DNA of 64,000 nucleotides from Pseudomonadota bacterium (lineage in GTDB: Bacteria; Pseudomonadota; Alphaproteobacteria; Rhizobiales; Rhizobiaceae): positions 62,001 through 126,000 of the forward strand of contig JAEWLS010000011.1 of the NCBI GenBank assembly GCA_023457435.1, in the 5' to 3' direction. Numbering within the stretch: the stretch's first letter is position 1; each line of letters starts with the position of its first letter. Shown piece after piece: positions 26,264-34,958 of this stretch. The position numbers and the translations under genes are program-made. Under the pieces are notes generated by a model that did no database searches, was not told the origin of the DNA, and saw only the letters and a list, made by a program, of their open reading frames with translations.

Positions 26264-27096
26264 CCGACCTCCGGCAGCGCCTTGCGCCGCACCTCGTAGA
26301 GCATGACACCGGTCGCGACGGCGAGATTGAGCGAATCGGCCTTGCCGGCCTGCGGGATGCGGGCGAGGCGATCGCAGGCGGCTGCCAGATTTTCCGGGAG
26401 TCCCTGCTGCTCATTGCCCATCAGCAGCACCACCGGACCCTTGCCGTAGTCGATACGCCGATAGTCGGTCGATCCGGCGAGATGCGTGCCTACCACAAGG
26501 CCGGGAAAGCCCCTGCGCCAGGAGAGGAAGCCGTCGACGCCGGTCCGGACGAGGGGGACCGCGAACACGGATCCCATCGTCGCGCGCACCGCTTCCACCG
26601 AGAACGGGTCCGTGGTGTCGCCGACGAGAATCACTCCGGCCGCGCCGACCGCGTCGGCCGTGCGGATCACCGTTCCGAGGTTGCCGGGATCGCGAACCCG
26701 GTCAAGCGCGACCCAGACCTCTCCGGCCGCGGGGTTCAACTGGTCGAGCTTCCTCCAGCGCTGCTCGAAGACCCCGACGACCATCTGCGGGTTGTCGCGC
26801 CGGGTGATCGCGGCAAGAACCTTTTCGCTGGCCTCGAGCACCAGGCCTCCGGACGCGACGGTTCGAGCCGCCGCCCTTTCCACCGCCGGATTGCCGCGGC
26901 CGGCCTTTGCAAAGACCAGCGTGCGGATCGTCCAGCCGGCGTCGAGCGCGTCGATGACGAGCTTGAGACCCTCGGCCATGAAGGCGTTGTGCTGGTCGCG
27001 GAATTTCTTCAGCGCCAGCGACTTGATGTCCTTGACGACCGGGTTGGCGAGGCTCGTCACCTCCTTCACCTGGCCGACGCGGCGGCTCTCGTTCAT
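26260..27096 (-). CDS. TrmH/SpoU-family RNA 2'-O-methyltransferase
   Basis: The 278-residue protein has an N-terminal substrate-binding domain (KDIKSLALKKFRDQHNAFMAEGLKLVIDAL) written here as a landmark in parts, and a C-terminal SPOUT methyltransferase fold. The three SpoU motifs are visible: ALDRVRDPGNLGTVIRTAD, VLLMGNEQQGLP, and IPQAGKADSLNLAVATGVMLYE. These give the trefoil-knot S-adenosylmethionine site. The target, tRNA or 23S rRNA, cannot be told from sequence. It overlaps the upstream methyltransferase and downstream lspA by 4 bp each. Confidence 0.9.
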   Translation of the reverse strand: MNESRRVGQVKEVTSLANPVVKDIKSLALKKFRDQHNAFMAEGLKLVIDALDAGWTIRTLVFAKAGRGNPAVERAAARTVASGGLVLEASEKVLAAITRRDNPQMVVGVFEQRWRKLDQLNPAAGEVWVALDRVRDPGNLGTVIRTADAVGAAGVILVGDTTDPFSVEAVRATMGSVFAVPLVRTGVDGFLSWRRGFPGLVVGTHLAGSTDYRRIDYGKGPVVLLMGNEQQGLPENLAAACDRLARIPQAGKADSLNLAVATGVMLYEVRRKALPEVG

Positions 27097-28112
27097 TTCG
27101 CAACCCAGCGCGAGAAGAGGGATGTCGAGAGGGCGCGGCCGGCAGCCTTCTCACGAATCACCAGTTCGCCGGATTCCACGGTGCCGCCCATGCCGGCAAA
27201 GACGTCACGCATCAGCGCGTGGATGGCGAAGAACGACGAGCGGATCGAATAGGCGGTGAGCACGACCGCCAACGGCTTCGGCGTGAGGATCTCGCGGACC
27301 TGCTCGGTCATCACCGGCAGATGCTCGAAGAGCTGCCAGACTTCGCCTTTCGGCCCGCGGCCGAACTGCGGCGGATCGAACAGCACGATGTCGTAGCGGC
27401 TGCCGCGCCGCGCCTCGCGCTCGGCAAATTTCTGGGCGTCGTCGACGATCCAGCGTATGGGCTTGCCGTCCAGTCCCGCCAGCGCCTGGTTCTCGCGCGC
27501 CCATTGCGTCGCCTTCTTGGAGGCGTCGACATGCGTGACCTCGGCACCGGCGCGGGCAGCGACGAGCGAGGCCAAGCCGGTGTAGCCGAACAGGTTCAGC
27601 ACCCGTACCGGGCGCCGCGCCGCCTGGATCAGCGCTTCCATGTGCCGCCAGTGCGATGCCTGCTCCGGGAAGACGCCGACGTGGCGGAACGACGTGAAAC
27701 GGCCGAGATAATCGATACCGTCATGCTTCATCGGCCAGGTCTCGCCGAGCGGCATGCGCGGGAAGCGCCAGCGGCCGATGCCCTCCTCGTCGGTGTCGCC
27801 CGTGAACACCGCATCCGCCCTGTCCCATTCGCGCTGCGGCAGCGCGCGATGCCAGATCGCCTGCCCCTCCGGCCTGACGATCAGATATTCGCCGTATCGT
27901 TCGAGCTTCTGTCCGTCGCCCGAATCGATCAGCGCGTAGTCGTCGCCGGGCAGCACTTCGAGGATCAGCGGCACCCGCTCCGCCGGCAGCTCGCCGGAGC
28001 GTCGCGACTGGGGTATCGGGGACGGCTGGACCGGTTCGCGCGCAGCATGCGGCTCCGCATGTTCACGCGGGCGCTTCCAGCCGCTGCCGTGCCTGTCACC
28101 TCTGGTCGCCAA
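27093..28112 (-). CDS. Class I SAM-dependent methyltransferase, RlmI/RlmK-like
   Basis: The 339-residue protein resembles the methyltransferase part of the RlmI/YccW group of 23S rRNA cytosine-5 methyltransferases. It has motif I in VLNLFGYTGLASLVAARAGAEVTHVD, the catalytic-type DPPQFGRGP motif, and an N-terminal beta-rich region (LILEVLPGDDYALIDSGDG). The PUA domain of RlmI is absent or reduced. The start is TTG at 28112 with GGAG 6 bases upstream; the first 40 residues are low-complexity and could be partly untranslated. It is first gene of the lspA-acuI unit and divergent from the caspase-like gene. Confidence 0.85.
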   Translation of the reverse strand: MATRGDRHGSGWKRPREHAEPHAAREPVQPSPIPQSRRSGELPAERVPLILEVLPGDDYALIDSGDGQKLERYGEYLIVRPEGQAIWHRALPQREWDRADAVFTGDTDEEGIGRWRFPRMPLGETWPMKHDGIDYLGRFTSFRHVGVFPEQASHWRHMEALIQAARRPVRVLNLFGYTGLASLVAARAGAEVTHVDASKKATQWARENQALAGLDGKPIRWIVDDAQKFAEREARRGSRYDIVLFDPPQFGRGPKGEVWQLFEHLPVMTEQVREILTPKPLAVVLTAYSIRSSFFAIHALMRDVFAGMGGTVESGELVIREKAAGRALSTSLFSRWVAK

Positions 28113-28255
28113 AGCGAGCTCCGCTCGAGTTGTGGCGCTTCTGCCGCGAAACCGCGGCGCTGTCCACTTCGGGGCGAGCGGCGTGATGACAGCCGGTCAC
28201 AATACGACCTAAACTCCGGCAAACAATCGGGCAGCGGGTTGTCGGGGTATAGGTC

Positions 28256-29944
28256 TTGAGAGCGCGAACGCTATTTCGACGTCTATGGGCGGCCGTGATG
28301 CTGGCAACGTGCGTCAGCGTGGCGAACGCCAAGGTGATCCCCCTTGCCGACTCTAAAAGCCAGGCCTCGCAAGAGGCGACACGCTGGGAAGAGCTTTCGC
28401 GCGAGGTTCAGGCGCTCGGCGCCTTGCCGCCACTGGGCGAAGCGTCGGGCAAAAAGAGCCGCCGCCTGGCGCTTGTGATCGGAAACGACGACTACGCCGG
28501 GCTTCCTCCGCTCGCGAAGGCAGTCGGCGACTCCAGGTCGATCGCCGAAGCCCTGCACAGCCTGGGTTTCTCGGTAACCAGCCTCGAGAATGTCGCACGC
28601 AATGATTTCGACGATGCATTGGAGCAGTTCTACGCTTCGCTCGAACCCGGCGACATCGTGATGTTCTTCTACGCGGGGCACGGCGTGCAGTCGGGTGAAT
28701 CCAACTTTCTCCTGCCGGTGGACATGCCGAAGCTCAAGCCGGGCGAAAACCCGCGGCTCGACCGCAACGCCATCAACGCGCGCGAGATCGTCGCGCAGCT
28801 CACATCGCGCGGAGCCGAGCTCGCTTTCGTGGTTCTCGACGCGTGCCGCGACGATCCGTTTCCGCATAACGAGGTCCGCGGCGCGACACGCATGAGTGGG
28901 CTGACGCGGATGGAGCCCGGACAGGGCGCGTTCATCATCTATTCTGCCGGGACCGGGCAGACGGCGCTCGACCGGCTCGCTCCTGACGACACCGACGCCA
29001 ACTCCGTGTTCACGCGCAAGTTCATGCCGATACTGACGACGCCGGGCATGCCTATCGTCGAGATCGCCAAGCGGACGCAGGTCGAGGTCAAGGCGTTGGC
29101 GGAAAAGGCGCGCCACCTGCAGGCGCCGGCCTATTACGACGAGGTCGTTGGCCAGTACTGGCTGCAGCGTCCGCAGAGCAAGCTCTACGGGCTTACCATC
29201 GGCGTCGACGAGTACGCCGGCGTTCGGCGGCTGCGCGGTGCGGTCAACGATGCGAGGCTCATCGCTTCGGCGCTGCGCGGCATCGGCGCACAGGAGGTTG
29301 TCGAAATCCTCGATCGCGACGCGCGCCCGGCCTACATCGACTACGTCTGGCGCAGTCTGGTCGACAAGGCGGCACCGGGCGACACCATCGTCTTCGCCTA
29401 TGCCGGCGGGAGTTTCCGGGCCGTGGCCGACGGCGGGTCGCGCGACGAGGCGGACGGCCTGGACGAGTATCTGATGCTGGCCGACGGCGACTGGGAGATG
29501 CTGAAGACGGGTACGGTGGTCGACGAGCGATACACCGGAGCGCTGCGCGACAATCTGGTGACCGAGTGGATGGAACTGGCTGCCGCCAAGAACCTCAACG
29601 TCGTGTTTCTCGTCGACGGTTGTCATGGCGGCGGGATGCTAGACCGCGAGTTTGCGAACATCTCCTTCATCAGCGCCAGCGCGGAAGACGAGGTCGCGCT
29701 CGAGTTTAACATCGACGGCAGCGTCCACGGAGCGATGAGCGTCGCCTTTGCCAAGGCCATTGCCGGTGGCGCCGACCTCAACGGCGACGGCTTCGTCAGT
29801 CAGGAAGAACTGTTCAAGGTTCTGAGGGCCGAGGTGTTCGAGCGCGTCAAGTTCCGACAGACGCCGGAATTCTACCCGCCGGTCGCCGAGGCCGGCCGCG
29901 CGTTGCCGCTGCTTACCCTGCGCCGGCCCGAGCCGACGCGCTGA
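28256..29944 (+). CDS. Secreted tandem caspase-like (peptidase C14) protein with C-terminal EF-hand
   Basis: The 562-residue product starts with TTG and has a Sec signal peptide (cleaved about residue 25, SVANA/K), so it should act in the periplasm or outside. Two caspase-p20-like domains follow. Domain 1 (about 68-300) keeps the His-Cys dyad: His142 in FYAGHGVQSG and Cys197 in VVLDACRDDP. Domain 2 (about 310-500) keeps Cys456 (LVDGCHGGG) but has Gly at the His position (AYAGGSF, about 385). A canonical EF-hand calcium loop lies at Asp507-Glu518 (DLNGDGFVSQEE). This is a bacterial metacaspase relative; substrate and partner are unknown. Its 3' end overlaps the convergent OCD gene by 32 bp. 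Confidence 0.85.
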   Translation: MRARTLFRRLWAAVMLATCVSVANAKVIPLADSKSQASQEATRWEELSREVQALGALPPLGEASGKKSRRLALVIGNDDYAGLPPLAKAVGDSRSIAEALHSLGFSVTSLENVARNDFDDALEQFYASLEPGDIVMFFYAGHGVQSGESNFLLPVDMPKLKPGENPRLDRNAINAREIVAQLTSRGAELAFVVLDACRDDPFPHNEVRGATRMSGLTRMEPGQGAFIIYSAGTGQTALDRLAPDDTDANSVFTRKFMPILTTPGMPIVEIAKRTQVEVKALAEKARHLQAPAYYDEVVGQYWLQRPQSKLYGLTIGVDEYAGVRRLRGAVNDARLIASALRGIGAQEVVEILDRDARPAYIDYVWRSLVDKAAPGDTIVFAYAGGSFRAVADGGSRDEADGLDEYLMLADGDWEMLKTGTVVDERYTGALRDNLVTEWMELAAAKNLNVVFLVDGCHGGGMLDREFANISFISASAEDEVALEFNIDGSVHGAMSVAFAKAIAGGADLNGDGFVSQEELFKVLRAEVFERVKFRQTPEFYPPVAEAGRALPLLTLRRPEPTR

Positions 29945-30893
29945 CGGCTTCGTACACAGCGATTCCCGCGGCGAGATCCTCGATTGCCGCACCGACCGAC
30001 TTGAACAGAGTGATCTCGTCTGGCGCGGTCCGTCCAGACGCGTCGCCGCGCACGAGATCGTAGAGGTCTCCGCGGATATCCTTCGGTCTCAGCGCGCCTT
30101 CGGCGATGGCCTGGACGATGTCGCCCGCTTCCTTCATGGCGCCTTCGCGGGTGTCCACATACACACTCGACCGCGACACCGCCCGCTCGTCGCTTTCGCG
30201 CATGGCGGGCGAGAAGGCGCCGACCAGATCGACATGGGTGCCGGGTCCGAGGGCGGCACCCCTGATCAGCGGCACGGTCGATATGGTGGCGGCGCTGACG
30301 ATGTCGGCCCATCCCACGGCCTCGTCGAGGTCGGTCGCAACGCTTGCCGCGACACCGCCTTGGCGAAGACTGTCGGCGACGGCGTGCGCGTTCCCCGGTG
30401 TCCGGTTCCAGATGCGTATCTCCTCGACCGGACGAAGAGCGGCATGAGCGTGGGCGAGGAACGGGGCGAGAGCGCCTGCCCCGACAATAAGAAGCTTCCG
30501 GCTGTCGGCGCGCGACAGGTAGGTGGATGCGAGCGCCGATGCGGCAGCGGTTCGCCATGCGGTCAGCCGCTGGCCGTCGATGAGCGCGAGCGGTTCGCAG
30601 GTGCGGCCGTGCAGCAGCAGATAGCTGCCCATGACCGCGGGCTTGCCGGCGAGGTTGTTGTCCGGCGATACGGTCACGACCTTGACGCCGACGTAGCCGT
30701 CGCGCCCGGCGGTGGCGAAGTCGCTCCATGCCGGCATCAGCAGCAGCGTGGAAACCGCGCCGTCGGGCCGCGCTATCGTATGGTGGTGCCTTACCGGCTG
30801 CACGGCGCCGTCGCGGAAAGCCTGGCGCAGGACATCGACCAGAAGCGGAAACGTCAGCACGCGGTCGACGGCTGCGGCATCGATGACGCGCAC
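29913..30893 (-). CDS. Ornithine cyclodeaminase/mu-crystallin family protein
   Basis: The 326-residue protein belongs to the OCD/mu-crystallin family: an NAD-binding core (LLIVGAGALAPFLAHAHAAL) and the substrate region GYVGVKVVTVSPDNN and TAWRTAAASALA. Members include ornithine and lysine cyclodeaminases, alanine dehydrogenase and ketimine or pyrroline-2-carboxylate reductases; key residues are shared, so the exact reaction is not assigned. The start is GTG at 30893, 12 bp after the LapA-domain gene. It overlaps the end of the convergent caspase-like gene. Confidence 0.85.
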   Translation of the reverse strand: MRVIDAAAVDRVLTFPLLVDVLRQAFRDGAVQPVRHHHTIARPDGAVSTLLLMPAWSDFATAGRDGYVGVKVVTVSPDNNLAGKPAVMGSYLLLHGRTCEPLALIDGQRLTAWRTAAASALASTYLSRADSRKLLIVGAGALAPFLAHAHAALRPVEEIRIWNRTPGNAHAVADSLRQGGVAASVATDLDEAVGWADIVSAATISTVPLIRGAALGPGTHVDLVGAFSPAMRESDERAVSRSSVYVDTREGAMKEAGDIVQAIAEGALRPKDIRGDLYDLVRGDASGRTAPDEITLFKSVGAAIEDLAAGIAVYEAVSASARAGAG

Positions 30894-30905
30894 GGGAAAT
30901 GTGCC

Positions 30906-31256
30906 TCAGACGGCCGGCGGCGGCAGCGTCGCCTGCGCCGACGTCGGCGGCGGCGAAGCCGGGATCGACGTCGTGCGCATAGCCTGGTCGCGCAGCGCCC
31001 TGGCTTCCGCCGCATTGTCGCGCGCGGCGCGGCGATAGCGGCCCTGGCGCAGCCAGGTGGCGATGCTGCCGATGATCAATCCGATAGCCAGCGCACCGAA
31101 CAGATAGGCGAAGAGCGGCAGGTTCACGGTCAATCCGGGGTTGCCCGGATTGAAAGGGTCGATGGTAAAGGGAGCGGGCCCTCGATTCGCCACGGCCAGT
31201 GCTACTAGCACGACCGCCACCGGAACGAACACGACCCAGGTCAGGAAGCGGTTCAT
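30906..31256 (-). CDS. LapA-domain (DUF1049) inner-membrane protein
   Basis: The 116-residue protein has two membrane helices (about 7-25 and 45-68) separated by a short periplasmic loop with FTIDPFNPGNPG. A cytoplasmic tail ends Pro/Ala rich. This matches the LapA/YciS family involved in lipopolysaccharide assembly control in enterobacteria; the role in rhizobia is unproven. It directly follows ihfB on the minus strand, the same order (ihfB then lapA) as in many Proteobacteria. Confidence 0.8.
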   Translation of the reverse strand: MNRFLTWVVFVPVAVVLVALAVANRGPAPFTIDPFNPGNPGLTVNLPLFAYLFGALAIGLIIGSIATWLRQGRYRRAARDNAAEARALRDQAMRTTSIPASPPPTSAQATLPPPAV

Positions 31257-31299
31257 CTGTCGCCTCAGCCGCGCTTGCGCGCGCTCCCTCGTGCAGCGG

Positions 31300-31584
31300 T
31301 CACGACTTGCCGTTAAGCCGCTCGCGCAGTTCCTTGCCGGTCTTGAAGAAGGGTATCCACTTTTCCTCGACCTGCACGGCCTCTCCGGTACGCGGGTTGC
31401 GCCCGACGCGCTCCGGGCGGTTTTTCACCGAGAACGCGCCGAAGCCGCGCAACTCGACGCGGTTGCCTTCCGACAGTGCGGCGGTGATCTCGTCGAAAAC
31501 GGCGTTCACAATGTTTTCTACATCGCGCAGAAACAGATGCGGATTACGGTTCGCAATGGTTTGAACCAGCTCGGACTTGATCAC
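31300..31584 (-). CDS. ihfB: Integration host factor subunit beta
   Basis: The 94-residue HU/IHF-fold protein bends DNA as a heterodimer with IhfA. The core GNRVELRGFGAFSVKNRPER and RNPRTGEAVQVEEKWIPFFK carry the beta-arm with the intercalating Pro (NPRTG). The start is GTG at 31584, giving VIKSELVQTIANRNPHLF, which matches IhfB N-termini; GAGGGAAG lies upstream. The frame extends to 31617 but that part is not conserved. It sits between sppA and the LapA-domain gene, the common order. Confidence 0.95.
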   Translation of the reverse strand: MIKSELVQTIANRNPHLFLRDVENIVNAVFDEITAALSEGNRVELRGFGAFSVKNRPERVGRNPRTGEAVQVEEKWIPFFKTGKELRERLNGKS

Positions 31585-31638
31585 GGCAACTTCCCTCGCA
31601 GAATTGCAGATCGTCACTACAGGAATGATTTTCTTGGA

Positions 31639-32616
31639 TTATTTTCCTGCATTCCGCCCCATGTCAGGTTGCCAGACAGACACGAGACCGTCAAGGAAGA
31701 TGCGGTCGGCCCCAAGCTCGCGCAAAAGATCCTGGCCACCCGCCGGGAGTCCGAGCCAGCTGGCCACGGCGCCGCCCACCGAAGCGCCGAACAGCCAGTC
31801 GGTGCTGCTTTGTTTGCGCTTCCACTCGACGACCTCGAGGTCCTTGTCGACACCCTTGCTCTGCAGCCAGGCGCGGGCGGTCTCCTCGCCGCCGAGCTCG
31901 TCGATGAGGCGATTGGCCAGGGCCTGCCGGCCGGTGAAGATCGAGCCGTCGGCAAGCGCCAGCGTTTCCTCCCGGGTCAGAGGACGGCGCTCGTCGACGA
32001 TGCCGACGAACCAGTCGTAGCTGTCCATCACGATCTTGCGGATCATCTCGCGCTCTTCCTCCGTCGTCGGGCTGAACGGCGAGGGCTCCGCCTTCAGAGG
32101 CGAGGATTTCACCCCCTCGAGACGGACACCGATCTTGTCCATGAGCCCCGTCACGTCCGGGAACTGGAAGAGAACGCCGATGGAGCCGACGATCGACGCC
32201 TGGCGCGCGACGATGTGATCGGTCGCCGTGGCGATCATGTAGCCCGCCGAAGCGGCAAGGGTCCCGACCTGGGCGACGACCGGCTTCGCCGCAGCAAGCC
32301 GGCGTACCGCCTCGTAGATCGCTTCGCCGCCTGCAGTGGTGCCGCCGGGCGAGTCGACCGTCAGGATGACGCCTTTCACCATATCCGACTCCTCGGCGCG
32401 CTTCAGCCGCGCCAGGAGCTCTTCGTCCTCGGTGATCGTGCCTTCGATCTTGATGCGCGCGATGTGGGCGACGGCAGCACCCTCCATTCCGCCTCGCAAC
32501 GCGATCGCGGCCACTGCGACCGCAGCCACGACGATCAGGGCGGCCGCGACACGCCAGAAGGTCAGTTTTCGCCTCAGGCGGCGTCGATCGATGATGTCGT
32601 CTGCGCGTGTGGACAT
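31639..32616 (-). CDS. sppA: Signal peptide peptidase SppA (short form)
   Basis: The 325-residue membrane-anchored serine protease of family S49 has one N-terminal membrane helix (about 22-42). The nucleophile is the Ser in GTLAASAGYMIATA; the general-base Lys is in KSSPLKAEPSPF, and the substrate-site stretch VILTVDSPGGT is present. It degrades signal peptides left after protein export and forms oligomers with one domain per chain, unlike the double-size Escherichia coli enzyme. It heads the sppA-ihfB-lapA unit. Confidence 0.94.
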   Translation of the reverse strand: MSTRADDIIDRRRLRRKLTFWRVAAALIVVAAVAVAAIALRGGMEGAAVAHIARIKIEGTITEDEELLARLKRAEESDMVKGVILTVDSPGGTTAGGEAIYEAVRRLAAAKPVVAQVGTLAASAGYMIATATDHIVARQASIVGSIGVLFQFPDVTGLMDKIGVRLEGVKSSPLKAEPSPFSPTTEEEREMIRKIVMDSYDWFVGIVDERRPLTREETLALADGSIFTGRQALANRLIDELGGEETARAWLQSKGVDKDLEVVEWKRKQSSTDWLFGASVGGAVASWLGLPAGGQDLLRELGADRIFLDGLVSVWQPDMGRNAGK

Positions 32617-32782
32617 GGCGCCTCGCTCCGGGAAATCGCCCTTCTAGAGGTTCGGCGCGGTGGGGAGAAGTGGCGTTCGGTCGCGTATCGCATTGTGACC
32701 ATATTGGTCTGGCATACGAACGGCCCTCGGAAACGGCGTGGCGGCGGTTGGGTGTTGCAGCGCGCACGATTTCATTCCAGTA

Positions 32783-33490
32783 ATGTTCAGGCTCGACGCG
32801 TCGGGCGCAAGGCGGGTGGGTTCTTTGGGGCAACCGAGATCAAAGGTGACTTCGGAAGCGTTCGCGCGTGAGCAGAGACGCTCGCGTCGAGTGAGCCGCT
32901 TGAAGAAGGCATTGCCGCTGCTGGCGATCATGTTCGTTTGCGGCCTTGTTGGCCGTTCGATTACCTTGGCTTACCTGCAGGCCGGGCCCACGGCGATTGC
33001 CGGCGTGACCGTCGAGGACGGGCGTCTGGTCATGGCGAATCCGCGTTTGGACGGCTTCAACGATGACCGTCGCCGCTACGAGATGACGGCAAGCCGTGCT
33101 CTCCAGAAGATTTCCGACGCGACCTCCGTCGACCTCGAAGAGATCGCCGCCAAGTTGCCGTCAGGCAGTGCGGCGTGGGCGATGGTCGAGGCCGCGCGCG
33201 GCACCATGACCAAGGCCGACAACATGCTGCGGATCACCAGCCCGGCGCTGGTGAAGACGACCGACGGGCTGATAGCGCGGCTGAAGTCCGGCCGTTTCGA
33301 CATAAGTCGCGGCGACATCACGTCGGATGAGCCGGTCGAGGTCGACCGTCCGAACATGAAGATCACTGCCGACCGCATGTCGCGCACCGACGGTGGCGAC
33401 GTCATGGTATTCGAGCAGCGCGTCCGCGTCGTCATCGACGGGCGGAGCGTCGATACGGCCGCCGCGGGCCCGACCAATGCGAGCAACTGA
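32783..33490 (+). CDS. lptC: LPS export ABC transporter periplasmic protein LptC
   Basis: The 235-residue bitopic inner-membrane protein has one N-terminal helix (ALPLLAIMFVCGLVG) and a periplasmic beta-jellyroll segment (YEMTASRALQKISDATSVDLEEIAAKL region). It connects LptB2FG to the LptA bridge for lipopolysaccharide transport. The ATG at 32783 is one option; an upstream in-frame start at 32738 is possible and neither has a strong ribosome site. lptA starts within its last codons. The lptC-lptA-lptB-rpoN order is typical of alphaproteobacteria. Confidence 0.85.
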   Translation: MFRLDASGARRVGSLGQPRSKVTSEAFAREQRRSRRVSRLKKALPLLAIMFVCGLVGRSITLAYLQAGPTAIAGVTVEDGRLVMANPRLDGFNDDRRRYEMTASRALQKISDATSVDLEEIAAKLPSGSAAWAMVEAARGTMTKADNMLRITSPALVKTTDGLIARLKSGRFDISRGDITSDEPVEVDRPNMKITADRMSRTDGGDVMVFEQRVRVVIDGRSVDTAAAGPTNASN

Positions 33491-34046
33491 CGCCGCAGGG
33501 CTGATCTTGGCTGTCGCCCTGATCGGCAGCACACTGCCGGCTGGCGCGCAAGGCTTCGGCCTCGGCAGCGACGCGCCGACGGAGATCGAAAGCGACAAGC
33601 TCGAAGTCTTCGATCGCGACAAGACGGCGGTCTTCACCGGCAACGTCACGCTGGTACAGGGCAAACTCCTGCTCAAGACCGTGAAAATGACCGTCTTCTA
33701 CAAGGAAGCCGCGGCCGGCTCCGGCGCGACGCCCGCGGATGCTTCGGCAGGCAGCTCAGCGGGCGGCTCGACCGAGGTCGAGCGCATGCTCGCCGAGGGC
33801 AAGGTCTATATCGAGCAGAGCGGCCAGGTGGTCACCGGCGACCGCGGCGAGTTCGAGGTCACTAAAGGCCTGCTTGTGGTCACCGGCAAGGAAGTGGTCC
33901 TGACCGAGGGCGGCAATGTGGTCGTCGGCTGCCGTTTCACCAGCAACCAGAAGAGCGGCGAGTCGCAGGTCGACTCGTGCCCCAGGGAATCCGGCGGCGG
34001 CCGCGTGAAGATGCTGCTGCAGCCGGGATCTTCAGCTCAGCCCTGA
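33477..34046 (+). CDS. lptA: LPS transport periplasmic protein LptA (OstA domain)
   Basis: The 189-residue protein has a signal peptide (LILAVALIGSTLPAGA) and an OstA/LptA beta-jellyroll: IESDKLEVFDRDKTAVFTGNV and VYIEQSGQVVTGDRGEFEV are the repeated strands. It polymerises into the periplasmic bridge carrying LPS to the outer membrane. A Ser/Gly/Ala-rich insertion (about residues 80-100) interrupts the fold, as in other rhizobial LptA. The ATG at 33477 overlaps lptC by 14 bp; its stop overlaps the lptB start (TGATG). Confidence 0.92.
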   Translation: MRATDAAGLILAVALIGSTLPAGAQGFGLGSDAPTEIESDKLEVFDRDKTAVFTGNVTLVQGKLLLKTVKMTVFYKEAAAGSGATPADASAGSSAGGSTEVERMLAEGKVYIEQSGQVVTGDRGEFEVTKGLLVVTGKEVVLTEGGNVVVGCRFTSNQKSGESQVDSCPRESGGGRVKMLLQPGSSAQP

Positions 34047-34837
34047 TGATCTGGCCGTTCAAGAGGTCGTCGCGCCCTTCCGGCGCGGATGAAACAGCTG
34101 CGGCGGAGGCCCAGCCCGGCACGCTGACGGCGCGCGGGCTGGCGAAATCGTATCGCGGCCGGCAGGTCGTGTCGGGCGTGAGCTTCGGCGTGCGCGCCGG
34201 GGAAGCGGTCGGGTTGCTCGGGCCGAACGGCGCCGGCAAGACCACATGCTTCTACATGGTCACCGGGCTCGTTCCCTCAGACAGCGGCACGATCGAGATC
34301 GACGGGTTCGACGTGACCCGCATGCCGATGTACCGCCGCGCCCGGCTTGGTATCGGCTATCTGCCCCAGGAAGCGTCGATCTTCCGCGGGCTGACGGTCG
34401 AGGGCAATATCCGCGCAGTCCTCGAGACGGTGGAGCGCAGCCGCGCCGCACGCGAGAAGAAGCTGGACCAGCTGCTCGAGGAGTTCCACATCTCGCACCT
34501 GCGCAAGTCGGCGGCCATAGCGCTGTCAGGCGGCGAGCGGCGGCGGCTGGAGATCGCGCGCGCGCTGGTCACAGACCCGAACTTCATGCTGCTCGACGAA
34601 CCGTTCGCCGGCGTCGACCCCATTGCCGTCTCAGACATCCAGCAGCTGGTGCGCCACCTTACCGGTCGCGGCATCGGCGTGCTGATCACCGATCATAATG
34701 TGCGCGAGACTCTGGGCCTGATCGACCGGGCCTACATCATCCATGCCGGCAAGGTGCTGACGCACGGCACGCCGGCCGAAATTGTCGCCAATCCGGACGT
34801 GCGGCGCTTCTACCTGGGCGAAAGCTTCTCGCTTTAG
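34046..34837 (+). CDS. lptB: LPS export ABC transporter ATP-binding protein
   Basis: The 263-residue ATPase has an extended N-terminus and all ABC motifs: Walker A GPNGAGKTT, Q-loop GYLPQEASIFRGLTVEGN (typical of LptB), signature LSGGERRRLEIARAL, Walker B FMLLDEPFAGVDP, and H-loop TDHNV. It drives LPS extraction with LptF/LptG, which are encoded elsewhere. The ATG at 34046 shares bases with the lptA stop. rpoN follows after 121 bp. Confidence 0.96.
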   Translation: MIWPFKRSSRPSGADETAAAEAQPGTLTARGLAKSYRGRQVVSGVSFGVRAGEAVGLLGPNGAGKTTCFYMVTGLVPSDSGTIEIDGFDVTRMPMYRRARLGIGYLPQEASIFRGLTVEGNIRAVLETVERSRAAREKKLDQLLEEFHISHLRKSAAIALSGGERRRLEIARALVTDPNFMLLDEPFAGVDPIAVSDIQQLVRHLTGRGIGVLITDHNVRETLGLIDRAYIIHAGKVLTHGTPAEIVANPDVRRFYLGESFSL

Positions 34838-34877
34838 CCTTAACGCTCGTCAGCTGCGATTCAGCGACGTCCTACCC

Positions 34878-34906
34878 TTGACATGCAAGAGCCGGGCCAG
34901 TTTGAT
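34878..34906 (+). promoter_or_regulatory. Candidate sigma-70-type promoter for rpoN
   Basis: TTGACA (34878-34883) is followed after exactly 17 bp by TTTGAT (34901-34906), a perfect -35 and a 4/6 -10 element. It lies about 53 bp before the rpoN ATG in the lptB-rpoN gap. Usage is inferred; rpoN could also be read through from lptB. Confidence 0.45.
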
Positions 34907-34958
34907 CCCGTCGGCGGCCGGGGCTCCGTGTGGGGCCGCCTGCGAGTATGGGGTTTTG

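Noticed and set aside
28113..28255. Promoter for the caspase-like gene
   Set aside because: The divergent gap contains only a weak TGAC-N5-GTCA palindrome and no convincing -35/-10 pair.
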